The position numbers were made by a program, and so were the translations under genes. A DNA stretch of 47,708 nucleotides, from the NCBI GenBank assembly GCA_025458665.1, contig JALOSG010000003.1:1-47708 (forward strand), read 5' to 3'. Shown one piece after another: positions 35,601 through 42,643 of this stretch (positions are counted from its first letter, which is position 1; each line of letters starts with the position of its first letter). A model generated the notes under the pieces. It was not told the DNA's origin, ran no database searches, and saw nothing but the letters and a program-made list of their open reading frames with translations. Origin of the DNA: Serpentinimonas sp. (GTDB taxonomy: Bacteria > Pseudomonadota > Gammaproteobacteria > Burkholderiales > Burkholderiaceae_C).

Positions 35601-35787
35601 TGCCGAGAGCCGCCAGCAGATAGGCTGGGTGATTGTGGGTGGCATGTCGCTGGGAACCCTGCTCACCATTTTTGTGGTGCCCACGGTGTACACGCTGTTG
35701 GCGCGCAAGGGGGTGCCCGGAGCCAACATGCAGCCGGTGGACGAGACGGTTCCCGAGGCCGCCAAAGCCGCACCGAGCCACGCCTGA
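32692..35787 (+). CDS. RND superfamily efflux pump permease
   Basis: A 1031-residue inner-membrane proton-driven pump with the usual 12 helices and two large periplasmic loops. Family marks: ISIRRPVFATVLSLLILLIG at the N-terminus, GLVVDDAIVVLENIYR with the proton-relay aspartates D400 and D401, EVAFPVVAMTLTLAAVYAPLAF, and the fourth-quarter GLITKHGILIVEFAN. This is the HAE1-like drug/solvent group rather than a heavy-metal pump (no metal-type motif). It starts 30 bases after the adaptor gene. It converges on moeA; a 7-bp GC hairpin (35800-35816) lies between. Confidence 0.95.
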   Translation: MQLPEISIRRPVFATVLSLLILLIGWVSFDGLTVREYPKIDEPNVTVTTRFPGASSEVVESTVTKPLEDSIAGIEGVQVLTSISRQEQSQITVRFDLARDPDAAAAEVRDKVSRVRGRLPATVEEPVVAKVEADAFPVVWLALSSDTHDALQLSDFANRIAKPILQTATGAADVRIFGERRYSMRVWLDPDRLAAFNLTVQDVEDALRRSNLEVPAGRIESQQREFNVTAATDLQTVEQFRAVTIRNVNGQPIRIGDVARVAQGPQDERTSVRLNGQDSISLGVIRQATANPLELSASVRGMMDRIRGDLPEGVQLNLANDNSVFIDRSIKAVYTTIAEAVFLVALVIFVFLRTLRASIIPLVTIPVCLIGAFALMALFGFSINTLTLLALVLAIGLVVDDAIVVLENIYRYIEEGMEPFAASIKGAKEVAFPVVAMTLTLAAVYAPLAFTPGRTGRLFAEFALALAGAVLVSGFVALTLSPMMCSKLLRHNPKPGRFDRGMERVLVGITQGYRRVLALTLQVRWLVVGVMLASAGGSWWLLQNIKQELAPVEDRGVILTIINGPDGATMEYTRRYAEAIENIGREYDEFDRVFSIVGNPTVAQANVFLRAKPWEERERTTQEIAREITPRIASLPGVSAFPITPPSLGQGFRERPINYVIVTSDSYENLAKVVEEFRARMAQQPGFVQVDTDLRLNKPEIRLDVDRERAADMGVSVDAIARTVETMLGGRIVTRYKRGGEQYDVVVQTESTQRNTPDDIDRMFVRGRNDAMIPLASLVTTREVVVPRELNHFAQRRSATITANLAPDFALGEALDYMDDIARDVLPVGYTTDLNGQSREFRSASGSLALVFVLALLFIYLVLAAQFESFVDPFIIMLSVPLSMLGALLALKFTGGTLNVFSQIGLVTLVGLITKHGILIVEFANKLREQGLSVADAVQKAAELRLRPILMTTGAMVLGAIPLALASGAGAESRQQIGWVIVGGMSLGTLLTIFVVPTVYTLLARKGVPGANMQPVDETVPEAAKAAPSHA

Positions 35788-35799
35788 GGGGGCGGCTGG

Positions 35800-35816
35800 C
35801 GGCCCACCCTGGGCCG
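35800..35816. other. symmetrical hairpin between convergent genes
   Basis: CGGCCCA-CCC-TGGGCCG forms a 7-bp stem with a 3-base loop in the 40-base gap between the RND pump and moeA stops. There is no T run on either side, so it may slow or help end transcription in both directions only weakly. Confidence 0.4.
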
Positions 35817-35827
35817 AGCCCGCTCGC

Positions 35828-37114
35828 TCAGACCACGCCGTCGAACATCATCACATCGACCCAGTCCCCGGGGGCCACGTTGCCCTGGCCGTGGTGCAGC
35901 ACGATGAGGCCGTTGGCCTCCACCATGGAGCGCAACACGCCGGAGCCCTGGTTGCCGGTGAGTGTCACATGCAATTCGCCCTGGACGTTGGGCGCCACAT
36001 GGCCACGCTGGTATTCCGTGCGCCCGGGCTTCTTGCGCAGGGCTTCGGCGCTCCGGGCCTTCAGCAGCACGGGCGCTTCGGCGCGTGCGCCCATCATCTG
36101 CAGCAGGGCGGGGCGCACAAAGGCCAGGAAGGTCACCATCACGGCCACCGGGTTGCCGGGCAGGCCAAACAACACCGCACCGCCTTCACCGGCCGCGCCA
36201 ATCCGGCCCACGGCCATGGGGCGGCCCGGGCGCATGGCAATGCGCCAGAAGGCCACATCGCCCAGCTGGCGCATCATGGCTTTGGTGTGGTCGGCTTCGC
36301 CCATGCTCACGCCACCGCTGGTGATGATGGCATCGGCCACGGAAGCAGCCTCGCGGAAGGCCGCTTCCAGGCGCTCGGGGCTGTCGCCCACCACACCCAG
36401 GTCCACCACCTCCACGCCCAGCCGCGTGAGCAGCCCGAAGACGGTGTAGCGGTTGCTGTCGTACACCGCGCCTTCGCGCGGCGCCTCGCCCAGGCTCAGG
36501 ATTTCATCGCCGGTGGAGAAGTACGCCACCTTCAGACGGCGGAACACCTGCACGGCGGGCTGGCCCAGGCTGGCCAGCAGGCCCAGTGCGGCGGGGCCCA
36601 GCCTGTCACCGCGGCGCAGGGCAGGCTGGCCCTGCATCAGGTCTTCGCCCAGCAGGCGGCGGTTGTCGCCGGGGCGCATCACGCCAGCGGGGCATGTGAT
36701 CTGCTCGCCGGCCACCTGCACGAACTCCAGCGGCACCACCGTGTCCAGCCCCTCGGGCATGATGGCGCCGGTCATGATCTTCACGCACTCACCGGCCCGC
36801 ACGCTGCCACGCCAGGCCTTGCCCGCGTAGGCTGTGCCCACCACGCGCAGGGTCAGCGGTTGCCCTGCCGCGTTGTCCAGCGCCGCACCCGCAAAGGCAA
36901 AGCCGTCCATGGCCGAGTTGTCATGGGGCGGTACGCTTACCGGGGAAATCACATCGGCCGACAGCACGCGCCCCAGCGCCTGCGGCACGGGCACGGTTTC
37001 GGTGTCGGCCACCGTGTGCACCAGCCGCGCCAGAAACTCGTTCACCTGTGCAGCGCTCAGCGCCTGCGGGTCGTAGCCTTGCAGCTCCTGTGCAATCTGC
37101 TCTATGGATTTCAC
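35828..37114 (-). CDS. moeA: molybdopterin molybdotransferase
   Basis: A 428-residue enzyme that inserts molybdate into adenylylated molybdopterin. Diagnostic parts: PHDNSAMDGFAFAG, VKIMTGAIMPEGLD, VAYFSTGDEIL, YDSNRYTVFGLL, TSGGVSMGEADH and LFGLPGNPVAVMVTF, followed by the C-terminal domain IV. The start is a GTG that overlaps the mobA stop as GTGA, with GGAGG 4 bases upstream; this site settles the start. It is the third gene of moaA-mobA-moeA. Confidence 0.95.
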   Translation of the reverse strand: MKSIEQIAQELQGYDPQALSAAQVNEFLARLVHTVADTETVPVPQALGRVLSADVISPVSVPPHDNSAMDGFAFAGAALDNAAGQPLTLRVVGTAYAGKAWRGSVRAGECVKIMTGAIMPEGLDTVVPLEFVQVAGEQITCPAGVMRPGDNRRLLGEDLMQGQPALRRGDRLGPAALGLLASLGQPAVQVFRRLKVAYFSTGDEILSLGEAPREGAVYDSNRYTVFGLLTRLGVEVVDLGVVGDSPERLEAAFREAASVADAIITSGGVSMGEADHTKAMMRQLGDVAFWRIAMRPGRPMAVGRIGAAGEGGAVLFGLPGNPVAVMVTFLAFVRPALLQMMGARAEAPVLLKARSAEALRKKPGRTEYQRGHVAPNVQGELHVTLTGNQGSGVLRSMVEANGLIVLHHGQGNVAPGDWVDVMMFDGVV

Positions 37115-37734
37115 AACGCCTCCAGGGCCCGCAGTTCGGCCAGCGTGTTGGCGTTGTGGAAAGCGCGCGGGTCGTCGCCGGGCTGGTTGAATGGCACCAC
37201 CACCGTCTTGTGCTGGGCGGTCCACGCATCGATCTTGCGCCCGCCTTTTTGCGTGAAATCCACCAGGCTTTCCAGCAGCAGCACGCTCATGAGGCAGAAC
37301 ACCGGCTGGGTGCGCAACTGGCCGTCGGCCTCCGGGGCGGCCGCCATGGCAATCTCGGCCTGCTCGGCTTCCAGCGCCTGCACCATGCGGTCGGCCAGGT
37401 CCAGTGGCAGCAGCGGGCAATCGCAGGGCGCGGTGAGCAGGTAGGGCGTCTCGCAGCGCTCCAGCCCGGTGAGGAAGCCGGCCAGCGGGCCAGGAAAATC
37501 GCCCATGGTGTCGGGCCACACGGGCACGCCGAACGCCTCGTAGGCCGAGAGGTTCCGGTTGGCGTTGATCATCTGCTCGCCCACCCAGCCGCCGCGCTGC
37601 ATCTGCAGGCGCAAGAGGGTGTGCAGCGCCATGGGCGTGCCGTTGAAGCTCTGCAGGCCTTTGTCCACGCCGCCCATGCGCGAGCCCCTGCCACCGGCCA
37701 GCACCAGCGCGGTCACGTTGTTCTGCCCCACCAT
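37111..37734 (-). CDS. mobA: molybdenum cofactor guanylyltransferase
   Basis: A 207-residue nucleotidyltransferase that attaches GMP to molybdopterin, giving the bis-MGD form used by DMSO-reductase-family enzymes. The signature VLAGGRGSRMGGVDKGL (residues 11-27) and the NANRNLSAYEAFG, DTMGDFPGPLAG and TAPCDCPLLPLDL segments are all present. GGAGG lies 5 bases before the ATG. It starts one base after the moaA stop and overlaps moeA by 4 bases. Confidence 0.95.
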   Translation of the reverse strand: MVGQNNVTALVLAGGRGSRMGGVDKGLQSFNGTPMALHTLLRLQMQRGGWVGEQMINANRNLSAYEAFGVPVWPDTMGDFPGPLAGFLTGLERCETPYLLTAPCDCPLLPLDLADRMVQALEAEQAEIAMAAAPEADGQLRTQPVFCLMSVLLLESLVDFTQKGGRKIDAWTAQHKTVVVPFNQPGDDPRAFHNANTLAELRALEAL

Positions 37735-37735
37735 C

Positions 37736-38899
37736 TCAACCTCCGATATAGCTCATTTCCACGCGCTGGCCCGGCATACCCACGTCGGCCGGCAGGCTGG
37801 CGCGCAGCTCCGAATAGCGGTCGGTGCGGCCCTGCCAGATGGCCGCGATGGCGCTGGCAATCTGGACATCGCTGGCACCGCCGCGCAGCAAGTCGCGCAG
37901 GTCGTGGCCCTGGTGCGCAAACAGGCACAGGTACACCTGGCCTTCGGTAGACAGGCGCGCGCGGTTGCAGTCGCGGCAAAAAGCCTGCGTCACGCTGCTG
38001 ATCACACCAATCTCGCCCAGTGCGGGGTCGTGCTCGCCCGCGGCGTTGGCATAGCCCCAGCGCTCGGCGGTTTCCCCGGGAGCGCTGGGCTCCAGCTGCA
38101 CCAGCGGCATTTCGCGGTGGATGAGTTCCACCACCTCGGCGCTGGGCAGCACTTCGTCCATGCGCCAGCCGTTGGTGGCACCCACGTCCATGTATTCAAT
38201 GAAGCGCAGCACTATGCCCGTGCCCTGGAAGTGCCGGGCCATGGGCAGGATCTGGTCCACGTTGGTACCGCGCTTGACCACCATGTTCACCTTGATGGGG
38301 CCCAGTCCCACCGCCTGCGCCGCCTCTATGCCGCGCAGCACATCGGCCACGGGAAAGTCCACATCGTTCATCTGGCGGAACACGGCGTCGTCCAGCCCGT
38401 CGAGGCTCACGGTCACGCGCTGCAGGCCGGCGTCTTTCAGCGCCCGGGCTTTGCGTTCCAGCAGACTGCCGTTGGTGGTGAGGGTCAGGTCCAGCGGCAG
38501 GCCTTCCGGGGTGCGCAAGTCGGCCAACTGGCCCACCAGAATTTCCAGGTTCTTGCGCAGCAGGGGCTCCCCGCCAGTGAGGCGGATTTTCTGTACGCCG
38601 TGGGCCACGAACTGACGCGTCAGCCGGGTGATCTCCTCGAAACTGAGCAGGGCGCTTTGCGGCAGGTACTGGTAGTCCTTGTCGAACACTTCCTTGGGCA
38701 TGCAATAGGCACAGCGGAAGTTGCAGCGGTCGGTCACGCTGATGCGCAGGTCGCGCAGCGGGCGGCCCAGGCCGTCACTCAGCAAACCGTTGGGCACCAC
38801 CTCGGCCATCGCGCCGGGGCCGCTGGTGTGGTACCGGACCGTGGAGGGGGCGCCGCCGCGGGCGCGCTCGTCCACCAAGGGGATCACACGTTCACTCAT
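37736..38899 (-). CDS. moaA: GTP 3',8-cyclase
   Basis: A 387-residue radical-SAM enzyme that starts molybdenum cofactor synthesis by cyclising GTP. The N-terminal cluster ligands are C59, C63, C66 (CNFRCAYC) and the C-terminal cluster ligands C308, C311, C325 (CRDCN ... YLC). LTGGEPLLRKNLE and the required C-terminal Gly-Gly (SYIGG) are intact. An N-terminal extension of about 35 residues precedes GRPLRDLRISVTDRC. I start at ATG 38899; no good ribosome binding site is seen. I see no sizeable structured leader that would suggest a Moco riboswitch. It heads the operon moaA-mobA-moeA. Confidence 0.95.
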   Translation of the reverse strand: MSERVIPLVDERARGGAPSTVRYHTSGPGAMAEVVPNGLLSDGLGRPLRDLRISVTDRCNFRCAYCMPKEVFDKDYQYLPQSALLSFEEITRLTRQFVAHGVQKIRLTGGEPLLRKNLEILVGQLADLRTPEGLPLDLTLTTNGSLLERKARALKDAGLQRVTVSLDGLDDAVFRQMNDVDFPVADVLRGIEAAQAVGLGPIKVNMVVKRGTNVDQILPMARHFQGTGIVLRFIEYMDVGATNGWRMDEVLPSAEVVELIHREMPLVQLEPSAPGETAERWGYANAAGEHDPALGEIGVISSVTQAFCRDCNRARLSTEGQVYLCLFAHQGHDLRDLLRGGASDVQIASAIAAIWQGRTDRYSELRASLPADVGMPGQRVEMSYIGG

Positions 38900-38940
38900 G
38901 CTGTTGAAGATATCACCAATGTTGTACTCCCACGGTGCAC

Positions 38941-38967
38941 AAAAAAACGCCCCACACGGGGTGGGGC
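38941..38967 (-). terminator. rho-independent terminator after soxX
   Basis: On the minus strand GCCCCAC and GTGGGGC form a 7-bp stem with a 5-base loop, followed by a G and seven T. It ends the soxA-soxX transcript and separates it from moaA, which starts only 40 bases further on in the same direction. Confidence 0.85.
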
Positions 38968-39034
38968 ATTGTGCCCGATCTGGTCCGGGCCTGGGCACAC
39001 ACCGCGGCGGTATCCCGCTGCGGTGGCCTGAAGC

Positions 39035-39691
39035 TTACTTGTTCACCGGGGATGCCGGGTCCAGCAGCAGCGCCATCACGTCCTTGATCTGCTTTTCGGT
39101 CAGGATACCCTTGTGGCCCACCCGCGGCATCTGGGAACAGGCGTTGTAGGCGCGTGCATTCCAGAGCTTGCCCCAGGTGTATTCCACAATCGCTTTGGAC
39201 GCCGGGTCGTTGGGGTTCGTCACACCGCGCAGCTTGCCGTAGTTGTACAGGCTGGGGCCCAGGTTGCCGTAGGAAATTTCTTCCTTGCTGATCTGGTGGC
39301 AGTTGTAGCAGTTGCCGCCGTTCTCTGCGCTGGCCTGGTCGCTCCAGGTCAGGCCCCGGCCGCTCTGTGCAATGCGCTCGCCGGCCTTCCAGTCGCCCAG
39401 GAACTTGCCGTCCGAAGGCCACTTCACGGTCTTCATCTCGTTCTCTTCGATCTGCTTGGCCAGCTTCTCGTCGATGGGCTTGCCCGCCACATCGGCCGCC
39501 GAGCACAGCTCGTTGGCCATGTCGGGCGCGGTGATGCGGTCCATCGTGGCGATGCCGCGGGCCGAGAAGGACGCCTTCACGATGTCGGCGGTCATTTTGT
39601 CGTATTCGGCACTGGGGCGCTGCACCGTACAGCCTTGCAGGACCAGCAGAGCAGCCGGCACAGCCAGCGCGATAAGGGATTTCTTCATCAT
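39035..39691 (-). CDS. soxX: sulfur oxidation c-type cytochrome SoxX
   Basis: A 218-residue monohaem cytochrome c, the partner of SoxA in linking thiosulfate to the carrier SoxYZ. The haem site is C128-x2-C131-H132 in GGNCYNCHQ, and M188 in SQMPRVGHKG is the likely second ligand. Family phrases WSDQASAENGGNCY, GNLGPSLYNYGKLRG and YTWGKLWNARAYNACSQMPR are clear. The N-terminal MMKKSLIALAVPAALLVLQGC looks like a lipoprotein signal (Cys21, though Gln before Gly is atypical). An AGGAG site stands 9 bases before the first ATG. It lies 16 bases after soxA. Confidence 0.92.
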   Translation of the reverse strand: MMKKSLIALAVPAALLVLQGCTVQRPSAEYDKMTADIVKASFSARGIATMDRITAPDMANELCSAADVAGKPIDEKLAKQIEENEMKTVKWPSDGKFLGDWKAGERIAQSGRGLTWSDQASAENGGNCYNCHQISKEEISYGNLGPSLYNYGKLRGVTNPNDPASKAIVEYTWGKLWNARAYNACSQMPRVGHKGILTEKQIKDVMALLLDPASPVNK

Positions 39692-39707
39692 GTTATGTGG
39701 CTCCTGA

Positions 39708-40508
39708 TCAGCGCTTGATGGTGGGCACGGCAGACTCTGAGCCCTTGGCGTTCACGCCCATGTACACGCCCAGCGCTATGGTCACGTCACTGGCAAAACC
39801 GGGTTCCGGAAAGCGCTGCTGGCGGTAGCAGTCGTTCAGGCGGTGCTGCATGCTCCACATCTGGCCGTTGGAGACCCGGTAGGCGGGCCAGGCGGCAAAA
39901 CCCACGCCGTCGCCGGGGTTGGTGGTCAGGTTGGGCAGGTCTTGCAGGCGGATGCGCCCGCCGTCCACGGCGTGGCAGGAGGCGCACGCAAAATCATGCG
40001 GTCCGCCGCGCATGAAGAACAGGCGCTTGCCCACTTCGTACATGTCGCGCTCGGCCTGTGTTTTCTGGGGCAGGTTGAATTTCATGCCCTTGGACTGGGT
40101 GGCTACCCACGTAGCCATGGCCACCACATTGGCGGTCTCGCCCTTGCCAAAACCACGGGTGTTCACTTCCTTCTTCGTATCGATGCCCTGCAAGGTTTCC
40201 ATGCAGGTCATCAGGCGGCTCTCGAGGTCCTGCACGCGGCCAGTGTCCTTGAAGAAGCGGGGCAGTTCCACGAATGCGCCCGCCACCACACCCGGGCCTT
40301 TGCCCAGGTCGCACTGCTCCATGGATGCGTTCTTGGGGCCACGCTTCTGTTTCCAGAGGTCTTCGCCCTTGGCCTCGAACAGTTCGGCCGGGTTTCCGTC
40401 CTGGAGCATTTCCCGGTACTGGGCAATGCCTTCTGCTGCACTCTGGGCGTAGGCTGCGGTGGCGCCTACAGACGCCGCCATGGCCAGTACCCACATCTTT
40501 TTATTCAT
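39708..40508 (-). CDS. soxA: sulfur oxidation c-type cytochrome SoxA
   Basis: A 266-residue cytochrome c that with SoxX attaches thiosulfate to the cysteine of SoxY. It has a signal peptide ending AAYA (cleavage near residue 21), one haem site C175-x2-C178-H179 (CASCHA), and the active-site ligand C227 in LNDCYRQQRFPEPGF. C66 and C102 are placed where diheme SoxA has its first haem, so this is the monohaem type with a probable disulphide. The ATG is set by a GAGGAGAT site. No soxYZ, soxB or soxCD gene is in the window, so soxAX stands apart from the rest of the pathway. Confidence 0.93.
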   Translation of the reverse strand: MNKKMWVLAMAASVGATAAYAQSAAEGIAQYREMLQDGNPAELFEAKGEDLWKQKRGPKNASMEQCDLGKGPGVVAGAFVELPRFFKDTGRVQDLESRLMTCMETLQGIDTKKEVNTRGFGKGETANVVAMATWVATQSKGMKFNLPQKTQAERDMYEVGKRLFFMRGGPHDFACASCHAVDGGRIRLQDLPNLTTNPGDGVGFAAWPAYRVSNGQMWSMQHRLNDCYRQQRFPEPGFASDVTIALGVYMGVNAKGSESAVPTIKR

Positions 40509-40579
40509 TCCGATCTCCTCGTGGTTGAAATCAACAAAGCCGGCTGTCACTCCTGCTCCATCGCGGCCTGACCTTATCC

Positions 40580-40609
40580 GTTTTCCATCCCGCTCACACC
40601 CGGGAAAAC
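40580..40609. promoter_or_regulatory. inverted repeat upstream of soxA
   Basis: GTTTTCC (40580-40586) and GGAAAAC (40603-40609) are 7-bp inverted arms spaced 16 bases apart, about 70-100 bases before the soxA start in the divergent soxA/ppa spacer. An operator or promoter element is possible. The remaining spacer (40509-40790, 282 bases) holds no convincing gene; promoter hexamers for ppa are not clear. Confidence 0.35.
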
Positions 40610-40790
40610 CATGATTTGGAATATTTGCATGGACTTCTATTTGCCCGGCCGTGTCGGCCAGGTGACCGCCGCCGCCCTCTCATTTTTTGTCAGGCAGGAA
40701 TCAGTAAAATCGTGGTTAATACTTAGCCGTGCCCGCGCTGCGTCTCTCAGCGAGCCACTACTCCGCCAACCTCTCTACCTGCATTCCCCC

Positions 40791-41327
40791 ATGTCTCTCG
40801 ACAAAGTAACCCCTGGCAAGAACGTCCCCGAGTCTTTCAACGTGATCATCGAGATCCCCATGAACGGCGACCCGATCAAGTACGAGGTGGACAAAGAGAC
40901 CGGCGCCATTTTCGTGGACCGTTTCATGAGCACGGCCATGCACTACCCGGCCAACTATGGCTACGTGCCGCGCACCATCGCCGGCGACGGTGATCCGGTG
41001 GATGTGCTGGTGATCACGCCCGTACCGCTGACCCCGGGTGTGGTGGTGCCTTGCCGCGCCATTGGCATTCTGCGCATGGAAGACGAAGCCGGCGAAGACG
41101 GCAAGGTGTTGGCGGTGCCCACCAACAAGCTGCTGTCCCTCTATAGCCGCTGGACCACCCCCGAAGACCTGAACCCGATGCGCCTCAAAGCCATCGAGCA
41201 CTTCTTCGAGCACTACAAAGACCTCGAGCAGGGCAAGTGGGTCAAGGTGCTGGGCTGGGCCGGCCCGGAAGCCGCGCACAAGGAAATCCTTGACGGTATT
41301 GCGGCCTACGACAAGGCGGCAGCCTGA
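40791..41327 (+). CDS. ppa: inorganic pyrophosphatase
   Basis: A 178-residue soluble family I pyrophosphatase that hydrolyses pyrophosphate and pulls biosynthetic reactions forward. The metal-binding signature D66-G-D68-P-V-D71 is intact, with YEVDKETGAIFVDRF, MHYPANYGYVP and the KWVKVLGWAG segment. The length matches E. coli Ppa (176). I start at the ATG at 40791, MSLDKVTPGK, which agrees with the family; longer in-frame versions run into the leader. A hairpin follows. Confidence 0.96.
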   Translation: MSLDKVTPGKNVPESFNVIIEIPMNGDPIKYEVDKETGAIFVDRFMSTAMHYPANYGYVPRTIAGDGDPVDVLVITPVPLTPGVVVPCRAIGILRMEDEAGEDGKVLAVPTNKLLSLYSRWTTPEDLNPMRLKAIEHFFEHYKDLEQGKWVKVLGWAGPEAAHKEILDGIAAYDKAAA

Positions 41328-41334
41328 TAAGCAC

Positions 41335-41355
41335 AAAGCGCCCCCGGGGCGCTTT
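41335..41355. terminator. hairpin after ppa
   Basis: AAAGCGCC and GGCGCTTT form an 8-bp stem around a CCCGG loop. The T run is short (TTTGG), but the A-rich and T-rich edges would serve in both directions between two convergent genes. Confidence 0.6.
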
Positions 41356-41410
41356 GGTGTTTCTGGGGCTGTAGTCTGCGCGGCTTCACCCCTGTTCCAG
41401 CCCGGCGCCC

Positions 41411-42643
41411 TCAACCGGGTTGCTTGAAGGGGCTGCGTTGCTCCAGGTGGTCCAGGTACTGGGCCACACCTTCCCCTTCGCGTTCCAGGAAACGTTCCAC
41501 CGCATCGGAGAACGCCGGGTGTGCCAGCCAGTGCGCGCTGTGGGTGGCGGTGGGCAACAGGGCGCGCGCCATCTTGTGTTCGCCTTGCGCGCCGCCTTCA
41601 AAGCGCTGCACTCCGTGCGCCATGCACCAGGCCAGCGGCTGGTAGTAGCAGGCCTCGAAGTGCAGGCAATCCACGCGCTGTAGTGCCCCCCAGTAGCGGC
41701 CGTAGGCAGCCTGCGGGTTGGGGCTGGTATCGCTCAACGCGATCAGGCTGCACGCCACGCGCTCCCCCTGCGCGTTGTGCGCGATGAACAGCAACCAGTA
41801 GCCGGGCTGCGTCTGGGCCAGCCGGTGGAAGAAGTCGCGGCTCAGGTAGGGCGGGTTGCCGTGTTCGTAGTAGGTGCGGGCGTAGCAGCGGTAGAAGAAA
41901 TCCCAGTCGGTGCTTTGAATCTCGGCGCCACGCAGCGCGGTGAAGGTGATGCCGGCCTCGGCCACACGCCGGCGCTCCTGCTTGATTTTCTTGCGCTTCT
42001 CCTGCGACAGGCTGGCCAGGAAATGCCCAAAGTCCTGAAACTGCGCTGTGGCCGATCCTTCGCCGCCACCAACACCCGGCACCACGTTGTGCCAGTGGAA
42101 CTGCACCGTTTGCCGGGGCATCAGGCCTGCTGCGCCGGCGGCCTCCATGTCGGCGGGAGGAGCAAACAGCACATGGACCGATGACCAGTCTTCGGCCTGC
42201 GCGTGGCGTTTCAGGGCTTGCACCAGCGCCCGCCGCGCCGCCGCGCTGCGCGCGAGCAGGCGCGGCCCGGGCACTGGTGTGAACGGCACCGCCACCACCG
42301 CCTTGGGGTAGTAGGGCAGGCCGTGCTGTGCATAGGCGTTGGCCCAGGCCCAGTCGAACACATACTCTCCGTAAGAGTGGTTCTTGATATACAGCGGCGC
42401 GGCAGCTTCCAGCGTGTTGCCGCGCCACAGCGTGATCCACTGCAGCGCCCAACCGGCCTCGGGGACGGCGCTGCCACTGTGGTGCAGGGCGTGCAAATAC
42501 TCGTGGCGCACGAAGGGGCCGCTGGCGCTGCCGCCGGGTTGCTGTTCCAGCAGCGTATTCCAGTCGGCCGCAGACACCTCGTCCGGGTTGATCAATACCC
42601 GGGTGACATAATCGTCGCTGTCGTATTCGGTGTTACTGCTCAT
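41411..42643 (-). CDS. GNAT-fold acyltransferase, DUF482 family (COG3146)
   Basis: A 410-residue protein of the DUF482 group, whose fold is related to GNAT and FemAB transferases. Recognised features: SGPFVRHEYLHALHHSG at the N-terminus, APLYIKNHSYGEYVFDWAWANAY, LSQEKRKKIKQERRR in the middle, CYARTYYEHGNPPYLSRDFF, and the C-terminal GVQRFEGGAQGEHKMARALLPT. Its substrate is unknown. The ATG at 42643 overlaps the nadE ATG on the opposite strand within the tetramer CATG. A GAGGG lies close upstream. Confidence 0.88.
   Translation of the reverse strand: MSSNTEYDSDDYVTRVLINPDEVSAADWNTLLEQQPGGSASGPFVRHEYLHALHHSGSAVPEAGWALQWITLWRGNTLEAAAPLYIKNHSYGEYVFDWAWANAYAQHGLPYYPKAVVAVPFTPVPGPRLLARSAAARRALVQALKRHAQAEDWSSVHVLFAPPADMEAAGAAGLMPRQTVQFHWHNVVPGVGGGEGSATAQFQDFGHFLASLSQEKRKKIKQERRRVAEAGITFTALRGAEIQSTDWDFFYRCYARTYYEHGNPPYLSRDFFHRLAQTQPGYWLLFIAHNAQGERVACSLIALSDTSPNPQAAYGRYWGALQRVDCLHFEACYYQPLAWCMAHGVQRFEGGAQGEHKMARALLPTATHSAHWLAHPAFSDAVERFLEREGEGVAQYLDHLEQRSPFKQPG

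Noticed and set aside
32311..35781. A 1156-codon open frame on the minus strand opposite the RND pump
   Set aside because: It is a shadow of the high-GC RND gene: composition is His/Gln/Gly-rich, no domain is recognisable, and the plus-strand product is unmistakable.
38900..38940. Molybdenum cofactor riboswitch before moaA
   Set aside because: Only 40 bases separate moaA from the soxX terminator; there is no room for the large structured Moco RNA.
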